NCBI GenBank assembly: GCA_951799445.1
Contig: OX637295.1
Location: 20,336,001 to 20,400,000, forward strand
Direction: 5' to 3'
Length of the DNA: 64,000 bases
DNA from: Pseudisothecium myosuroides
Taxonomy: Eukaryota > Streptophyta > Bryopsida > Hypnales > Lembophyllaceae
Numbering within the stretch: the first letter of the stretch is position 1; each line of letters begins with the position of its first letter. The notes beneath the pieces were generated by a model. It had not been told where the DNA came from, searched no databases, and was given only the letters and a program-made list of their open reading frames with translations. A program made the position numbers and the translations under genes. Below, piece after piece: positions 1 to 11,054 of this stretch.

Positions 1-600
1 AGGGTTTGTAGATCTTGTTTATAGCTTTCTAAGAAGCTATTAAACTTGTGATTTGGAGTTTGGAGTGAAAAGTTATCATCTGCTGAAGCTTGGAGCAGAG
101 ATTGAGCTTGGAGGAGGAAGGCCGAGACTTCGACGGCCACAACTTTGGGTCAGTTGTTTTGTTGAAGTTGAAACTTTGGGAGTAGTTAGAATATGAGCTC
201 ACCTTTCTAGAATGAGTTCATTTGTTTGATTTGAGCTTAATATGCAAAAGTTAAGTAGTAATAAAGTTTGAGGTGTTTCTTGCCTTCTTAATTGAGAAAG
301 CCGAGATCCTACACCTCATAACTTTTGGACAGTAGTTTGGATTGTAGTGAAATTTTCACAAGTTGTAGATGGTAAGGAGGGCTTTCCAAATTGCTATCAC
401 ACTTGTGATTTGGAGTTGTTAAACAAAAGTTATTGAGTTTTGAAGAAGCAGTAGTTGGTTGCTAAGGGAGAAGAGGACCTCTACTTTGCTCGCTAATAAC
501 TTTTGGACAGTAGCTTAGTTTGAGTTGAAATTTATAGGATAGTTGTATTATGTTATTAGCTTTCCAAAAAGCTAAGACACTTAGAATTTAAGCTTGTAGA
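1..600. repeat. Diverged ~177-bp tandem repeat, cut by the left edge
   Basis: A motif like 'gctttcyaaaaagct' recurs near 23, 202, 379 and 557. A second motif, 'aacttttggacagtag', recurs near 140, 319 and 494. Both give a period of about 177 bp. Copies are well diverged, with substitutions and small indels. No reading frame of note lies here. The array starts outside the window, so its total length is unknown. Confidence 0.6.
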
Positions 601-1264
601 TCATATGTGGCACTAGTTTGAAGATGGCAGCTTGTGTGGGGAAATAGTTTCTTTTGAAACTAGTTCGGATTTCTTCAAATTCGAATGAAGGAAGGTTTGA
701 AGACTCAAGACTCAAGATTTTGAAGACTTGAAGATCCTTAAAGGGATCTTCAATGTGTTGTGGCTTGTGGCTCGTTGTCTTTTATGTTATTCCCAGCCGG
801 TTTTGGAGGCTAGTTGCATATTTCCTTTCTGCTTTGTAAAACCTGTTGCGGGCTTGTGGGTATCCAATAAAGCCCCGTTTTATGTTTGTGGCGACGAAGT
901 GGGATTAATCACCCACATGGTCGATCTTTTATGTTGTTCCCACTGGTGAAAGGCGCTTCCTGGTCACCGTGGGTTTGAAATTTAGGAGCCAATCTTTCGG
1001 ACGGTCAGCTCGTGGTTTGGCCGTCCCGTTTTACCCGTTCGAGGACTTGTTTCTTATCACACACCCTTACCCTTGGCCCTATAGAGCCACTACAGGATAG
1101 GCCAACGGAAGATCAAGTGAAGATTCAAGTGAAGATTCGAGTTTTCAAGAGACCGACCCATATCATTCAACAACTTGCAGCTAGACACCCCGTGTGTTCC
1201 CTAAGCGCGCTCCTCTCTACCCGACAACGTTGACACCCCAAACCCTAAGAGTTTCTGGTTCAAA
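601..1264. other. Unassigned 5' flank of the transposase-like gene
   Basis: A 73-codon reading frame at 728-949 and another at 1012-1233 show no recognisable motif and are probably chance. A TAA at about 1244 closes the frame that opens at 1265, so the transposase-like gene has no ATG start here. An upstream exon joined by splicing is possible, but I could not place a convincing acceptor. Confidence 0.4.
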
Positions 1265-4200
1265 GTGAGATGTCCATATTGCCGTGACCTCCTCAATCTG
1301 TGCCCCCCGAAGAAGAATTTGGAAGCTAATTTGCAGAATCACTTGGGAGGTTCAAAACACATTTTGGCCGTTGAGGAGGCTCAAAAAGCCCTGACGAAAC
1401 CTGCAGGCTTGCTAAGTGGAAGACGGGGGAGGCCAAGCAGATCGTCTAGCACGAGCGCCCATTCCAACCAACCTGATTTGCATTCTTGGTTCACAGGTCA
1501 CTCGGGATGCAGCCAAGAAGGTATGACTTCCACTTCTGGTCTTGATACAAATGCTGTGAAGGCGTTGATGTGTTGGGGGTTCAGGGATTTGCAGTGTTTG
1601 TACAATGGTTTGTCTTATGCTATTCGAGGCTTGCTAGAGGATCAAATGTCCGGGAAACATTGGTTCAGTGAACCACATCTGCTATCGACTGTCATTGTAG
1701 ATGGGGCGGTTTTACAGATTAGGGGTGCGTTTAGACATAAAGAATGTGCCAGATTTTGTGCTAATGGAAAAGGTTTCATTAACCTCACATGCTCAAAGTG
1801 CGCTCAGATACCACAAGAGAATGATTTCACGAAGAGGGTGGTTAGAGAGGACCGTGCAGTCGATAAGAGAGGCACTAGGACTACTGCCAGTGGTAGGAGA
1901 ATCGGGTATTTGACGGTTGCCGAGCTTGTTCGTCATGGCAAAGACTTGAGGAAGAAGTTAAGGTCAGAAAAACTAAACCACTGGTCTGCTAAAGCTAGGA
2001 TCGTCCAATTGAAGGTAAATCGGCCAACTTTAAAGGAAATGGCCAAACAGTCATCTTCTGAGCATAACTTAATGAAATTTTGCAACAACATCCTTAATGC
2101 TCATAGAACTGGGGCCTTCGGGGGTAGACCTGCGCTGTGGGACTTTATGAAAGATGTTGCCCAAAATTTGAATCGTGACAGCCGAGGGAATCGATATAGC
2201 TCAAACAGTAAGTCCTTTGCTCAAGTCATGAAGGTGTATGGAGGTAAGAGGATGTGTGACGTCTTTAGCTTGAATTATGCAGGACCTAATTATAGTACAA
2301 TTAAGAGGGATCACCGAAAAGGGGTCCAATTCATACCCGGTGAGCACGCTGAAATTTTTGAATCTGTTGCAGAGATTTACAAAAACGCTAAGTTAGCATA
2401 TGGTATTGTTGGACCGGTTCCTGTAATTCTCGCAGAGGACGAGACAAAAGTCAGGGGTCGAGTAGCTTATGAACCAAAGTGGGATACATTAGCGGGATTT
2501 TGTGGACCAAGTCAGGACCATGTCTGCGTATCTACTTTTAAGCCTGCTGTTGGTGCTGGAGAGGACGGATACACTAACATTTTGCAGTCCTTTAGCGGTA
2601 ATACGGTTGGAGGATTTGCTAGAGTGATTGTAGTCAATCCACTTCACGAGAAGTTGCCTCGTCTAGTGCTGGTCGCTTCTTGCACATGTAATTGCTTCGA
2701 TTCCAGTTGGATTCGGAATCAATGGGGTGTTGTAGACCGGTTATGGGCTAAAAAGTGTTTGGATGTCGTTGGCCCTGTTGTGGGACATTCCAGTGACGGA
2801 GACTCCCGTAGAAGACAGTTAATGCTGCAGGATTATCGAAGTATGGTAGGGCCTCGACTAACTGTGGCTTGGGAGGGTTGGAATCTAACAGCTTCTCTTG
2901 ATGAGCTAGGAAATGCACGAGGCCTAGGTGACCAGGATTATATACATAACGGGAAAAAACTAATTAACCCTCTACTTTCAGCAGTGCGTGTACTGCAACT
3001 AGGTGGTGATGTCTGTACACACGAACATTTGGGATTTGTGTATAATCGGTTCACACTTGATCAGCATGGATTGAAGCAGGAAGATGTGGACCGGAAAGAC
3101 CGTCAAAACTGGGCTTCTGCCCAAAGAATTTGTCAATTTAAGGTGCGGCATTGTCTGAAACTCTTGCGAGAGTCGAAGGACGTCAACAGAGAACGCACGC
3201 TCGGTACAGAGACATACCTTCAGATTTGCTCGGAGTACATTGACATTTTTTGTTCACAGACTGTAGATTTGCGAGGCAGACTTGTGTTGGCTGCAAAGGT
3301 TTCTTTTTTTTTTAGATTGTGGAAACTCTGGCTTAAATATGGTGACCATTCTGTGCTTGGAAATTCTAAGCAACTTGTTGAGGCCCAGAATTTTGTCAGT
3401 CTACAATGTTTTATAGATATACAATTGTCTTGTTCTTTTGTTGTGCTTCTAATCTGTCATTTCAGGGATCGGTATGCACACCTCCCGGTACCTCTGCACT
3501 TGACAGGCAGTGACTCCTGTGAAATTTTTTTCTCAAAGATTGGGGGGATGGTTGGTCAAGAAAGAGCATACGACTTCCATGAACTTGTTAATACTGCGAA
3601 CACTCTAAATCAGCTGTCCGCTATTGAGTACGGTGAGAATGGTCTTAAATTCCAAAAAGTTCACAACAAGATGGAAAATATTTGGGCCAAGCTGCATCCT
3701 TTAATGGAGGGTGAAAATCCTTGTAACTTGGATGACTACAGCAAGATTCCAACAAATGCAGAAGTGGTAGACGCTTTGCAAGAAGGGTTTGGCTTGGCGC
3801 AGCGGACATTGAGAGGCTTGAACATGGCCCCCACGGTTCATGCCACAGCTTCCAAAAAAATTTGGTTCAACAAACCATGGGTTCTTGAGCAGGCTGACCC
3901 AAAATTTATGTCATATACTCCTGCAAAGAACCCAGTTCGTGGTGAAGACGGCAATGGAGAAGTGATGAGGGAGACTGTTGCTGCGGCTCAAACACCTGCT
4001 GCAGTGATACCAGTAACAGCTGCTCAAGTGGAGGACTTAGAAGATGAGATAATTGATGATGGTCTTGATCCACAAGAAGTCGTGGCTGAAGAAGCACGTG
4101 ATGCGCTTGTTGATGTACTAAATGCACAAGAAGTGCAAGTGAGCACACGCGTTGCTCCGTCCAAAGTCCTCCCGTATGTTCAGTATGAGGGTCACACGAT

Positions 4201-4821
4201 CTTTAAATCCACTCTCGTCTCTCAATTGAACGGAAATCCTTTTTTGTCAAAGGACCGTTTGACAAGAGTGAAGCAGTCGTTGTATTTCAACAACCACGAC
4301 GATTACATGACGGCAGCTGAATCATCTAGCACTTGCCTACTCGGACTTGGATCCGACTGTGGCATTTTTTTGTGCAAAGATCCAGCACCATAGTTGGCTC
4401 TACAGTGAAGGCTGCTGCCAAACGAAAAAGAGGTAAGAAATCAGGTGCCTCGAAAAGTGGGAACCCGTCCAGCATTCTTGAAGGGGCTGACAAGTGCTCT
4501 TGGTGGCTTGGCCGGGTTCAAAAAATGCGGAGAAAAGTAGGTTCCCAATGGGGGCTGCTTCGACATCCAATTGATTTGATGGACCGCACTGAAACAATAG
4601 CAAGAAAGTCTCCTAGCCCATGCCCCGTACAAGTTATGCTACAGTATTTCAGTGCGGTTCCCGGGTTGAATAAATTCAAGTATGACCATAGTGATACCAA
4701 GTGGATTGATGTTGAATCTATAATAACGACTGTCACTCTTGAATTTAATCCACTTAATTCTGTATACACCCTAAACCCCGAAGACGCCGATGCTTTGAAC
4801 AAATTTGTTGCAGAGCACTAG
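1265..4821 (+). pseudogene. DDE-type DNA transposase-like gene, frameshifted near its 3' end
   Basis: A long frame (1265-4393, 1042 codons) starts with a zinc-finger-like pattern: CPYC, then about 20 residues on HLGGSKH. It then has three acidic motifs in DDE order: 'LAEDETKVRG' (about residue 391), 'HSSDGDSRRR' (about 511) and 'SDSCEIFFSKIGG' (about 753). The layout recalls P-element/THAP9-like transposases, where the last Glu lies in an ENFF-like motif. That family placement is inference. The frame stops at 4391-4393. A second frame (4333-4821), rich in Lys/Arg and then 'CSWWLGRVQKMRR', continues one base back across a run of seven T at 4365-4371. So one base was lost or gained there, or the ribosome would have to shift -1. 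There is no in-frame ATG before the zinc finger. It is likely a decaying or domesticated transposon gene. Confidence 0.65.
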
Positions 4822-6226
4822 TGACTGGTCAGTGGAAACAACCCCGGATGATGTAGGTGAATTTTTGGAACCGTTCTTGCACATCCTTTTCCATTTCTCT
4901 TGCATTCTGTTTCCTGTCTTAAACTGCTGTTGACGGACTCCTGATTGGAATTCTGAATTAACGTGTACTTGGCATTATTGTATCTGCAGAAATTGAGTTC
5001 CAGAAATTGAGTTCCACAAATGCAGCTTCTTCAAATCCACTCATCTGGGCACTTCAATTCAGCATTCAATAGCTTGTTGTTTCCAAGTAAGTAAAGGTGA
5101 GTTGCTCGGGCTGTGTATTGGATTTTGCAGAATTGACCAGGACTGCAAAATTTTGCCATATCTTTTCCTTCAGAAATTGTGTACCGTACAGCACGTGTGA
5201 GCGGTTCAGGAAGTGAAATTCCTTAATGACCCCACATGCTTGTGTTATGATTACTAAATCAAATTATTTTGTTTGATATTTGGAAAGTGTCATTTCTCTA
5301 AACACTCATTTCAGTCTCTCTAAATTCTGAATTAGTTTTTCCTAATCACTCTTTTTTTCTCTCTAAGTACTCATTACTGGTCCTATAAGCACTCAATTTA
5401 TTTTGGGGCCTTGTGGATGATGTGGTAATCCTAAACCATGGGCCACTCAATGATTTTTGGTCCCTCCTAAATGATGTGGTAAGCCGCGCTTTCTGAGAAT
5501 CATTTCTTGGTGGTCCTTACGACTGATGTGCCAAGACGCATTCTGGAAGCACTCATATTGTCCTAGCTATTTCCCATGATGTGGTAAGTTACATCATGTA
5601 ACCCCCCCAATTCATTTTTGGGATGATTTTATGATTTCTGTAGGCCATTTCAGTACTACTTTGTTGTATACTGCACGTAACTTACAGTTCTGTGTGTGTG
5701 TGTGAAACTAATCCGAAATTGTTGTGTCATTATTTTTTCATATAAGGGGGACGGACTTGCAGCTGCAGAAGTAGAAACGAAGGCTACATAATTGGCTTAT
5801 GAAATGGGTAATTTCTGCACTGAATAGGTGGCGCAGTCTTTGCCTTCTTCGTTTTCTGTGTGGCGCGTGCTGGCTTGAAGTGGCCCCGGCCTTTGTGAAT
5901 TTCCAGAGCAATCTCCTCTTCTGCCCGTTAGTGTTTGCTTTAGTTTTGGCTGCGTGGTTAGAATTCGTGAAGGCGCACAGGGATCTGCTGGAGCGCTTCC
6001 ATTGTAGTGCTTAGTTTTTTGCTTTTGATGTGTGGCACATGTTCCTGGCCCCCCGCACTTACATACATTTCCGTTGTGGGTCTCCTTTAGTTTGGCTGCG
6101 GTGTTCTTGTTGATTCAAACCGCACTTGTGTCGATCATTGGTGGTCTGTGGTAGCTTTCTCTTTCAGTAGGCGGCTTTTTTCTTGAATCTCGTGGCCGTT
6201 TCTAGTTCGGATTCGTTGGATTCCAG
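4822..6226. other. Gene-poor stretch with weak 'gatgtggtaag' repeats
   Basis: I see no convincing coding sequence. Around 5410-5590 the phrase 'gatgtggtaa' recurs four times (with variants) about 55-60 bp apart, a weak diverged tandem repeat. A (GT)n run lies at 5692-5704. The 71-codon frame at 5799-6014 has no recognisable motif. Confidence 0.4.
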
Positions 6227-6760
6227 ATGCCTCTATTAACTCACGGTAGAGATGGCGGATGGGGCGACCGCATTGAGGGTCCCCCGGTCGACCACATGAT
6301 TCCATGTGTTTTGCAGGGTCTCGCTGCTCCTGTGGATCCCTGGGAGGACATCGGGGTTGATGCTGGAGGTCGCACAAGTCGACTGAAGACCATCCCGCAA
6401 GTGGGCAACGTCTCCCGAGAGTGGCGCAACCTGGCTAAACCGCGGGTGGAATTTTGTGCTTACCGTTTGGCTGAGCACAATTTCGAGGAGGAGAGTCGAT
6501 GTTGGCGCATCCCCGACGATTCTTTTCTTGCGGACAGGTTTGACCAAAACTTGGGCGTTCTTTCATCCTCGTGGGAACTGCCAAAACCCATTTCTAATCG
6601 TCTGCGCCTTGCTGCCTTGTGCGATTTGACAAATGCTGAACTTCAGCAGCTCGTGGACATCCTCTCCAGCGGTTGGGAGCCGTCCAAGGTTCGTGTTGCT
6701 GCAAATGAAGACTGGCGCAGCTTAGCCCACATCTGGGTGACCCCTGCTGAGCGGATGTGA
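6227..6760 (+). CDS. Hypothetical protein, 177 residues, unrecognised
   Basis: An open frame from ATG 6227 to TGA 6758-6760. It is markedly more GC-rich than its surroundings and has a balanced composition, which supports coding. The N-terminal part could be non-coding: 'tgtgttttgcag' just before 6317 is a good 3' splice site, so the real exon may start at about 6317. The part after that contains 'NVSREWRNLA' and a helical-looking stretch 'LTNAELQQLVDILSSGWEPS'. I recognise no family. There is no signal peptide or membrane segment. It is probably a terminal exon of a longer gene, or a gene piece carried by the nearby transposon. Confidence 0.4.
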   Translation: MPLLTHGRDGGWGDRIEGPPVDHMIPCVLQGLAAPVDPWEDIGVDAGGRTSRLKTIPQVGNVSREWRNLAKPRVEFCAYRLAEHNFEEESRCWRIPDDSFLADRFDQNLGVLSSSWELPKPISNRLRLAALCDLTNAELQQLVDILSSGWEPSKVRVAANEDWRSLAHIWVTPAERM

Positions 6761-7432
6761 GCCATTTCGGGAACTGGTATATTTAGAGGGTAGGTTGCGG
6801 ATTTAGTCCCCCCCACAGTTTTGTTTTTTTGGTTTCAAATTTTTCCTGTTTTGCCACTGCTCTGGACATTACAGCTGCACAGTTGAGTTTAATTAGTACC
6901 TTTGTAATCGTCTGCAGAGTTTTCAGGAACTAGTGATGACGGTGGGGCAGTTTTGTACTTTAAATTGTGTTTTGAACACATGTACAAATTTTTTTGGGTG
7001 TGGTACTATGTAATTTGTTGTCTAGCACGTCTGATGTTCCAATTCTTGCTTTGCATTGCATGTATGTCTTGGTCAGGTATGTATACTGTAGTTTTTGCTT
7101 TGCAGGTAAGTGTTGTTGGCGTATGAGTTTTTACGTTTTTTCATTAGCAAGTATCTTTTGGTCACATGAGTAAATTTCCAGTTTTAAGTATGCAAGTCTG
7201 TCTTGGTCATCTGAAAGTTCAAGTTCCTGCTTTGCAAGCATGGGTGCTTGCGTTAAGTATATTGCAGATCTGAATTGAACAAATGTGTGCTCCAATGTCT
7301 ACTTGAATGTGTGTTTGCATGTGTGGGCCAATGTGTATTTGCAATGTGTGTTTGAATGCGGTGAATGTATGGTTCCTTATGTTCACAGTTTTCTTTGGAT
7401 GTACTCATGTTGTGCTTGCTGCGGATCCACAG
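6761..7432. other. Gene-free stretch, T/G-rich
   Basis: The sequence is T- and G-rich with recurring 'catgtgtg/atgtgtgtttg' phrases near 7310-7360, and looks like degenerating simple sequence or a 3' UTR of the frame ending at 6760. No motif or RNA gene was recognised. Confidence 0.35.
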
Positions 7433-7702
7433 CAATTCATTAGTTTCCCATTTTTTTGGTTGAAGTATGTTGATCTTGTAGCTGTGCAATTCATTAGTTT
7501 CCCATTTTTCTGGTTGAAGTATGTTGATCTTGTAGCTGTGCAAATCATCAGTTTCCCATTTTTTGGGTTGAATTTTGTTGATATTGTAGCTCTGCAATTC
7601 ATTAGTTTCCCATTTTTTGGGTTGAAATCTATTGTTCTTATAGCTGTGCAATTCATTAGTTTCCCATTTTTTTGGTTGAAGTATGATGATCTTGTAGCTG
7701 TG
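7433..7702. repeat. Five tandem copies of a 54-bp repeat
   Basis: Units start at 7433, 7487, 7541, 7595 and 7649, exactly 54 bp apart. Each runs from 'caattcattagtttcccat' to 'ttgtagctgtg'. Because 54 is a multiple of three, frames on both strands stay open through the array and give 18-residue repeats. That is a by-product of the repeat length and not good evidence for a protein. Confidence 0.85.
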
Positions 7703-8228
7703 CTGAATGCATGGTTTTGTTGGGCTAACTGAAGAGTTTGCTTGTTTTGCATTCTATATAATGTATCTTCACACGTTTCATTCTTAAGGTAAAAGACTTT
7801 TTATCTTTAATCTACGTGTTTGGCTTTTTTCCCCTACTTTTTTTTATTATAACAAAGGAAGGGTATTCAAAATTATCCACCCTTTTCAATTATAAGTAAT
7901 TATAGGGTTGGATAAAATACCCCCAATTAGAAAATTAGGTAATAATAGGGACCACTTAAATACTTGGAAAAATCAAAATACCCCCTAGGAAAATACCCCT
8001 TCGCCGCACGTGGTTTCTTACAATTTCTAAGGAGTGACCCCCCCGAGATTCATTTAACTGCTGGCAGAGAAGATAAAGTGCTGTAAGGGTGATGATTCCA
8101 TATATATAACTTACAGCTGGCATATCATTAAAGTAGGTTATGTGGTGGAAAGCAATGGAGAGCGGTTTAGGTGGCAGCACCATCCCCCATTTCGGTGCCA
8201 CTCAGTTAACATTCATCATGGCTTGCTC
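7703..8228. other. Gene-free stretch
   Basis: AT-rich with a short C-rich patch near 7910-8045. A minus-strand frame at 7956-8201 has no family signal. Probably the 3' flank of the minus-strand exons that follow. Confidence 0.35.
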
Positions 8229-8582
8229 TTAAGCATCATCTGATTGCACAGAAGAAGAGCGAGCGGAGGAAGAGCGAGGTTTAGATCTTGTGCGGGACAG
8301 TGACACACGTCGAGACTTTGAGTTGTTATCACCATTTGCCAATCCTGCCAATTATGCAAAAGATTAGTAGAATTATCACAGAAATACTACATTGCAGCCA
8401 AGAAAATTTATCCTAGCAGACGATGAACAACTCTTGGCATTATATACCATTTACTGCCTCGACATAATTAGGAAGAGCTACAAAATTTCTCCGACTTTTC
8501 GATAGAGAATCTTCTCCAGTTCGGTTGGCTTTCTTCTCGTCCAATGCCTCTTTAGACAATGTAACGTTTGGTTTACCCAGAG
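8229..8582 (-). CDS. Two 3'-terminal exons of a minus-strand gene (Ser/Arg-rich tail)
   Basis: Exon 8448-8582 follows a 'gtgtgcag' acceptor and ends AATG before the donor 'gtatat' (8447 downward). Exon 8229-8344 follows 'attggcag' and ends in TAA (8229-8231). The joined codon is GGA and the frame is kept. The encoded tail includes 'LPNYVEAVNGLANGDNNSKS' and then a basic, Ser/Arg-rich end finishing SVQSDDA. The family is not recognised. A possible further upstream exon ends at the donor-like CAAT|gtaagc near 8797 and encodes 'IHARKWFRRRDGTAWFQ'. The kinesin-like fragment at 9468-9600 lies upstream on the same strand, so these may be parts of one truncated kinesin-type gene. There is too little room between them for a full motor domain. 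Confidence 0.45.
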
Positions 8583-9467
8583 CTGCACACATCTATGACC
8601 AATGATGATCACTTTCTTACACAAGTGTTTACCTAATTTAGAAGTACCATGAATTTACCATCGAGTGAAGACGTTAGGTGACATTACCAAAACATATATT
8701 CTAGATACACTGTGAAGGCAGTGTTTATGGAAGTTGGTTTAGAAGGCAGTTCATGCTCTAGAAGGTTTCCATATTCAGTAACAGAAGAATCTTGCTTACA
8801 TTGGAACCACGCTGTGCCATCACGTCTCCTAAACCACTTCCTTGCATGAATTGGCCAACCCATCACGTCAAGTGCTATTCATCAGTCATCTACAATTATA
8901 CCACAAGATAGTGACCAGCCTGAGGCATTAGTACAAAGTACCGCTTCTCCAATTCGGGTATTGTCAAGTAAAAACATGACAAACTACAAAGATACTCGCT
9001 ACAAATGACGTTGATAGAGGAGAAAACCCGACAACTTGTGGAAAACTTAAACAACTGGTTTGATACTACTAGTCGGACTTTACTCATAATTTCCCATGGT
9101 TGCAAGAAGAGAAAAATAACATTTAGGTATGCAATTTGGAAAACCTCGAACTAGAAACTTCCTACCTTCAATCTGTAATCTGTAATGAAGCATCAGGTAA
9201 GTCATGGAACTCATTAGATTTGCAGTTCATTTACTAAACTGAATGATGAGCTTAGAGCATACTCTGATCTTGCAATGCAATTTTTTTCAGTATAAACCTT
9301 GGACTTGTAACTACATGAAATTAAGATAATTGGTATGCAGCTGCTAACAAATAACAACAAAAGATCTATAGAACGTTGCCAGAACAAGCCTCAGTCAAGC
9401 ATGCTTGCGCTCAATGAATTCTAATTGTTGAATCTTCTCCCTAGATTATGAAGAATACATGGCTAAC

Positions 9468-9600
9468 CTAATCGATGTTGGTGAAGACATCCTGAATGGC
9501 CAACTGAATGACACCGTAATTGCTTGCAAATCCTTGCATTATATAGGTTTTGCCATTGCTTGTCTGACCATAAGCAAATATGCCATATTTAACTACTTCT
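9468..9600 (-). pseudogene. Kinesin motor-domain fragment (P-loop region)
   Basis: The minus strand encodes 'YGIFAYGQTSNGKTYIMQG', the ATP-binding P-loop (GxxxxGKT) typical of kinesins, followed by 'YGVIQLAIQDVFTNID', which matches the segment that follows the P-loop in kinesin-7/CENP-E-like motors. The frame ends in TAG at 9468-9470 where the family continues towards its YxEIYNE motif. Only about 45 residues of a roughly 340-residue motor are visible. It is either a single exon or a gene relic. Directly upstream on that strand the similarity stops, and palindromic repeats begin by about 9.88 kb. Confidence 0.6.
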
Positions 9601-9877
9601 GGACTTTCAATAGTCCAGAAGTAAAGAGGCGGTGAAATCCCCTGATGTTTTTCTATGGATCTGGAGATCTCCTGAAATAGGAACGCTTTGCATGCATCCA
9701 ATTCAGCACCCACAAGTATGTCGGGGAGTGCTTCATGTGCTTGGAAATGAAAGAAATCGTGTAGTTGTAACATAGCGGATCCGTGGTAGAGTTCACATGA
9801 TTGTATTGGGAGATCTGTGGACCGGGTTTCCGTAGTTTAGGCATCCAATTTACAGCACAACTGAAGTCTCAGAACCT

Positions 9878-10270
9878 ATCGAGAGATCCCCCGATGACCA
9901 CCAGTTGTTGCAAACATGGCCCCCATCCCATATTAATCCCTCAGTGAGTGCTGATCTTCACATAATTCTATCGGGAGATCCCCTGACGGGGGTGTAGAAT
10001 ATGAGTCGGCTTCACTGACAATCTTGGTGTCGAAGTGGGGTACAATTTGATTTTTGTGCTAAAGTGCAAGTGATATCCGAGTTCATCAAGAATGATTCAC
10101 AATAAGGCACGAGGGGGGCGATTCTTTCAAAGATATATGGTATCCCGAGAGTTCAAAGGAAGTACACACAAGTGGATTTGAAATTCAAACATCAGTTGAC
10201 AATTACCAAATGAGCAATTGCTCTTGGGAATAAGGAGTCCGGTTCTAGGATTCACCGGGAGATCTCCCGA
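9878..10270. repeat. Palindrome family, cluster 1 (3 copies)
   Basis: Copies at 9878-9895 (atcgagagatcccccgat), 9970-9987 and 10255-10270 (ccgggagatctcccga). These are 16-18-bp palindromes with a GATC centre, variants of the consensus ATCGTGGGATCCCACGAT. Flanking sequence is unique. Nothing else was recognised between 9.6 and 10.9 kb. Confidence 0.8.
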
Positions 10271-10925
10271 CGGACTGCTAACATAGCTCCACTAAGGTAG
10301 TCAGGATATGACGAAGTGACAGGGGCATATCACAGTAACTTACTCACAGTGACATTTGAAGAACTGTAGACCACTGAGTCACAGGTGCTCAGACGTTCAA
10401 CATACATCTGAAGATGTATAACGGCTAAGTAAACATAATATTCCATCCAAAATAATGACAGTAGTTTCAGTTTGTGAAAGAACATCAAGGTTCTTTCACT
10501 GCAAAAAATAGTAAAATTCGTACTTAGTTGAATGTCCGCTATATAATTGTGAAGATGCAAAACCTAGAAGACTAGAATTCCAACAGTGTAACTGTGAGAG
10601 AAAAGAAATGCATTATTCAGACTCATTTGAGTGCATGTGTGACCCGAGCAATGTATTCTGTTCCGGACACAAACATAAACCACTTCCATTTCAGGAGACG
10701 AGAGGAAGAAAGAGATCCCGCGCTTCTGCTATCAAGTCGTTGCCCCCGTGCCGCACGCAAAGAATAGAAATCATAAACATATTAATATATTCATACAGAT
10801 TTATTTTACATATACAAGTCACAAAAAGCAGCTCTGAAAAACTAATCGAAGAACAGTCCTACTGACTCAACGGACTGTACTTCGAAACCCCCACTTGCGG
10901 TTGCGCTTACTGGATGTAGAATGCG

Positions 10926-11023
10926 TCGTGCGATATCACGATGGCAGTCGCGCCCCGCAGAATGCATCGTGACATCTCACGATTGCCGCGACGACCGACA
11001 CAGTGCGTCGGGAGTTCCCACAA
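10926..11023. repeat. Palindrome family, cluster 2 (3 copies)
   Basis: Copies at 10926-10941, 10966-10983 and 11008-11023, 42 and 40 bp apart, just 3' of the DUF7869-like gene. Around each copy the phrase 'gcgtcg/gcatcg...atggcagt' is partly repeated, so this looks like a short diverged tandem array of ~40 bp units that each carry a palindrome. Confidence 0.75.
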
Positions 11024-11054
11024 TGGCAGTAGCGACCCCGGACTAGGCACTCAA

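Noticed and set aside
4365..4371. Firm call of programmed -1 frameshifting in the transposase
   Set aside because: The slip site ends in G, which is unfavourable, no downstream structure was seen, and other homopolymer-associated lesions in the window point to indels or read errors.
7307..7732. Protein with five 18-residue hydrophobic repeats
   Set aside because: The 54-bp repeat keeps frames open on both strands simply because 54 is divisible by three. The surrounding sequence has no coding character.
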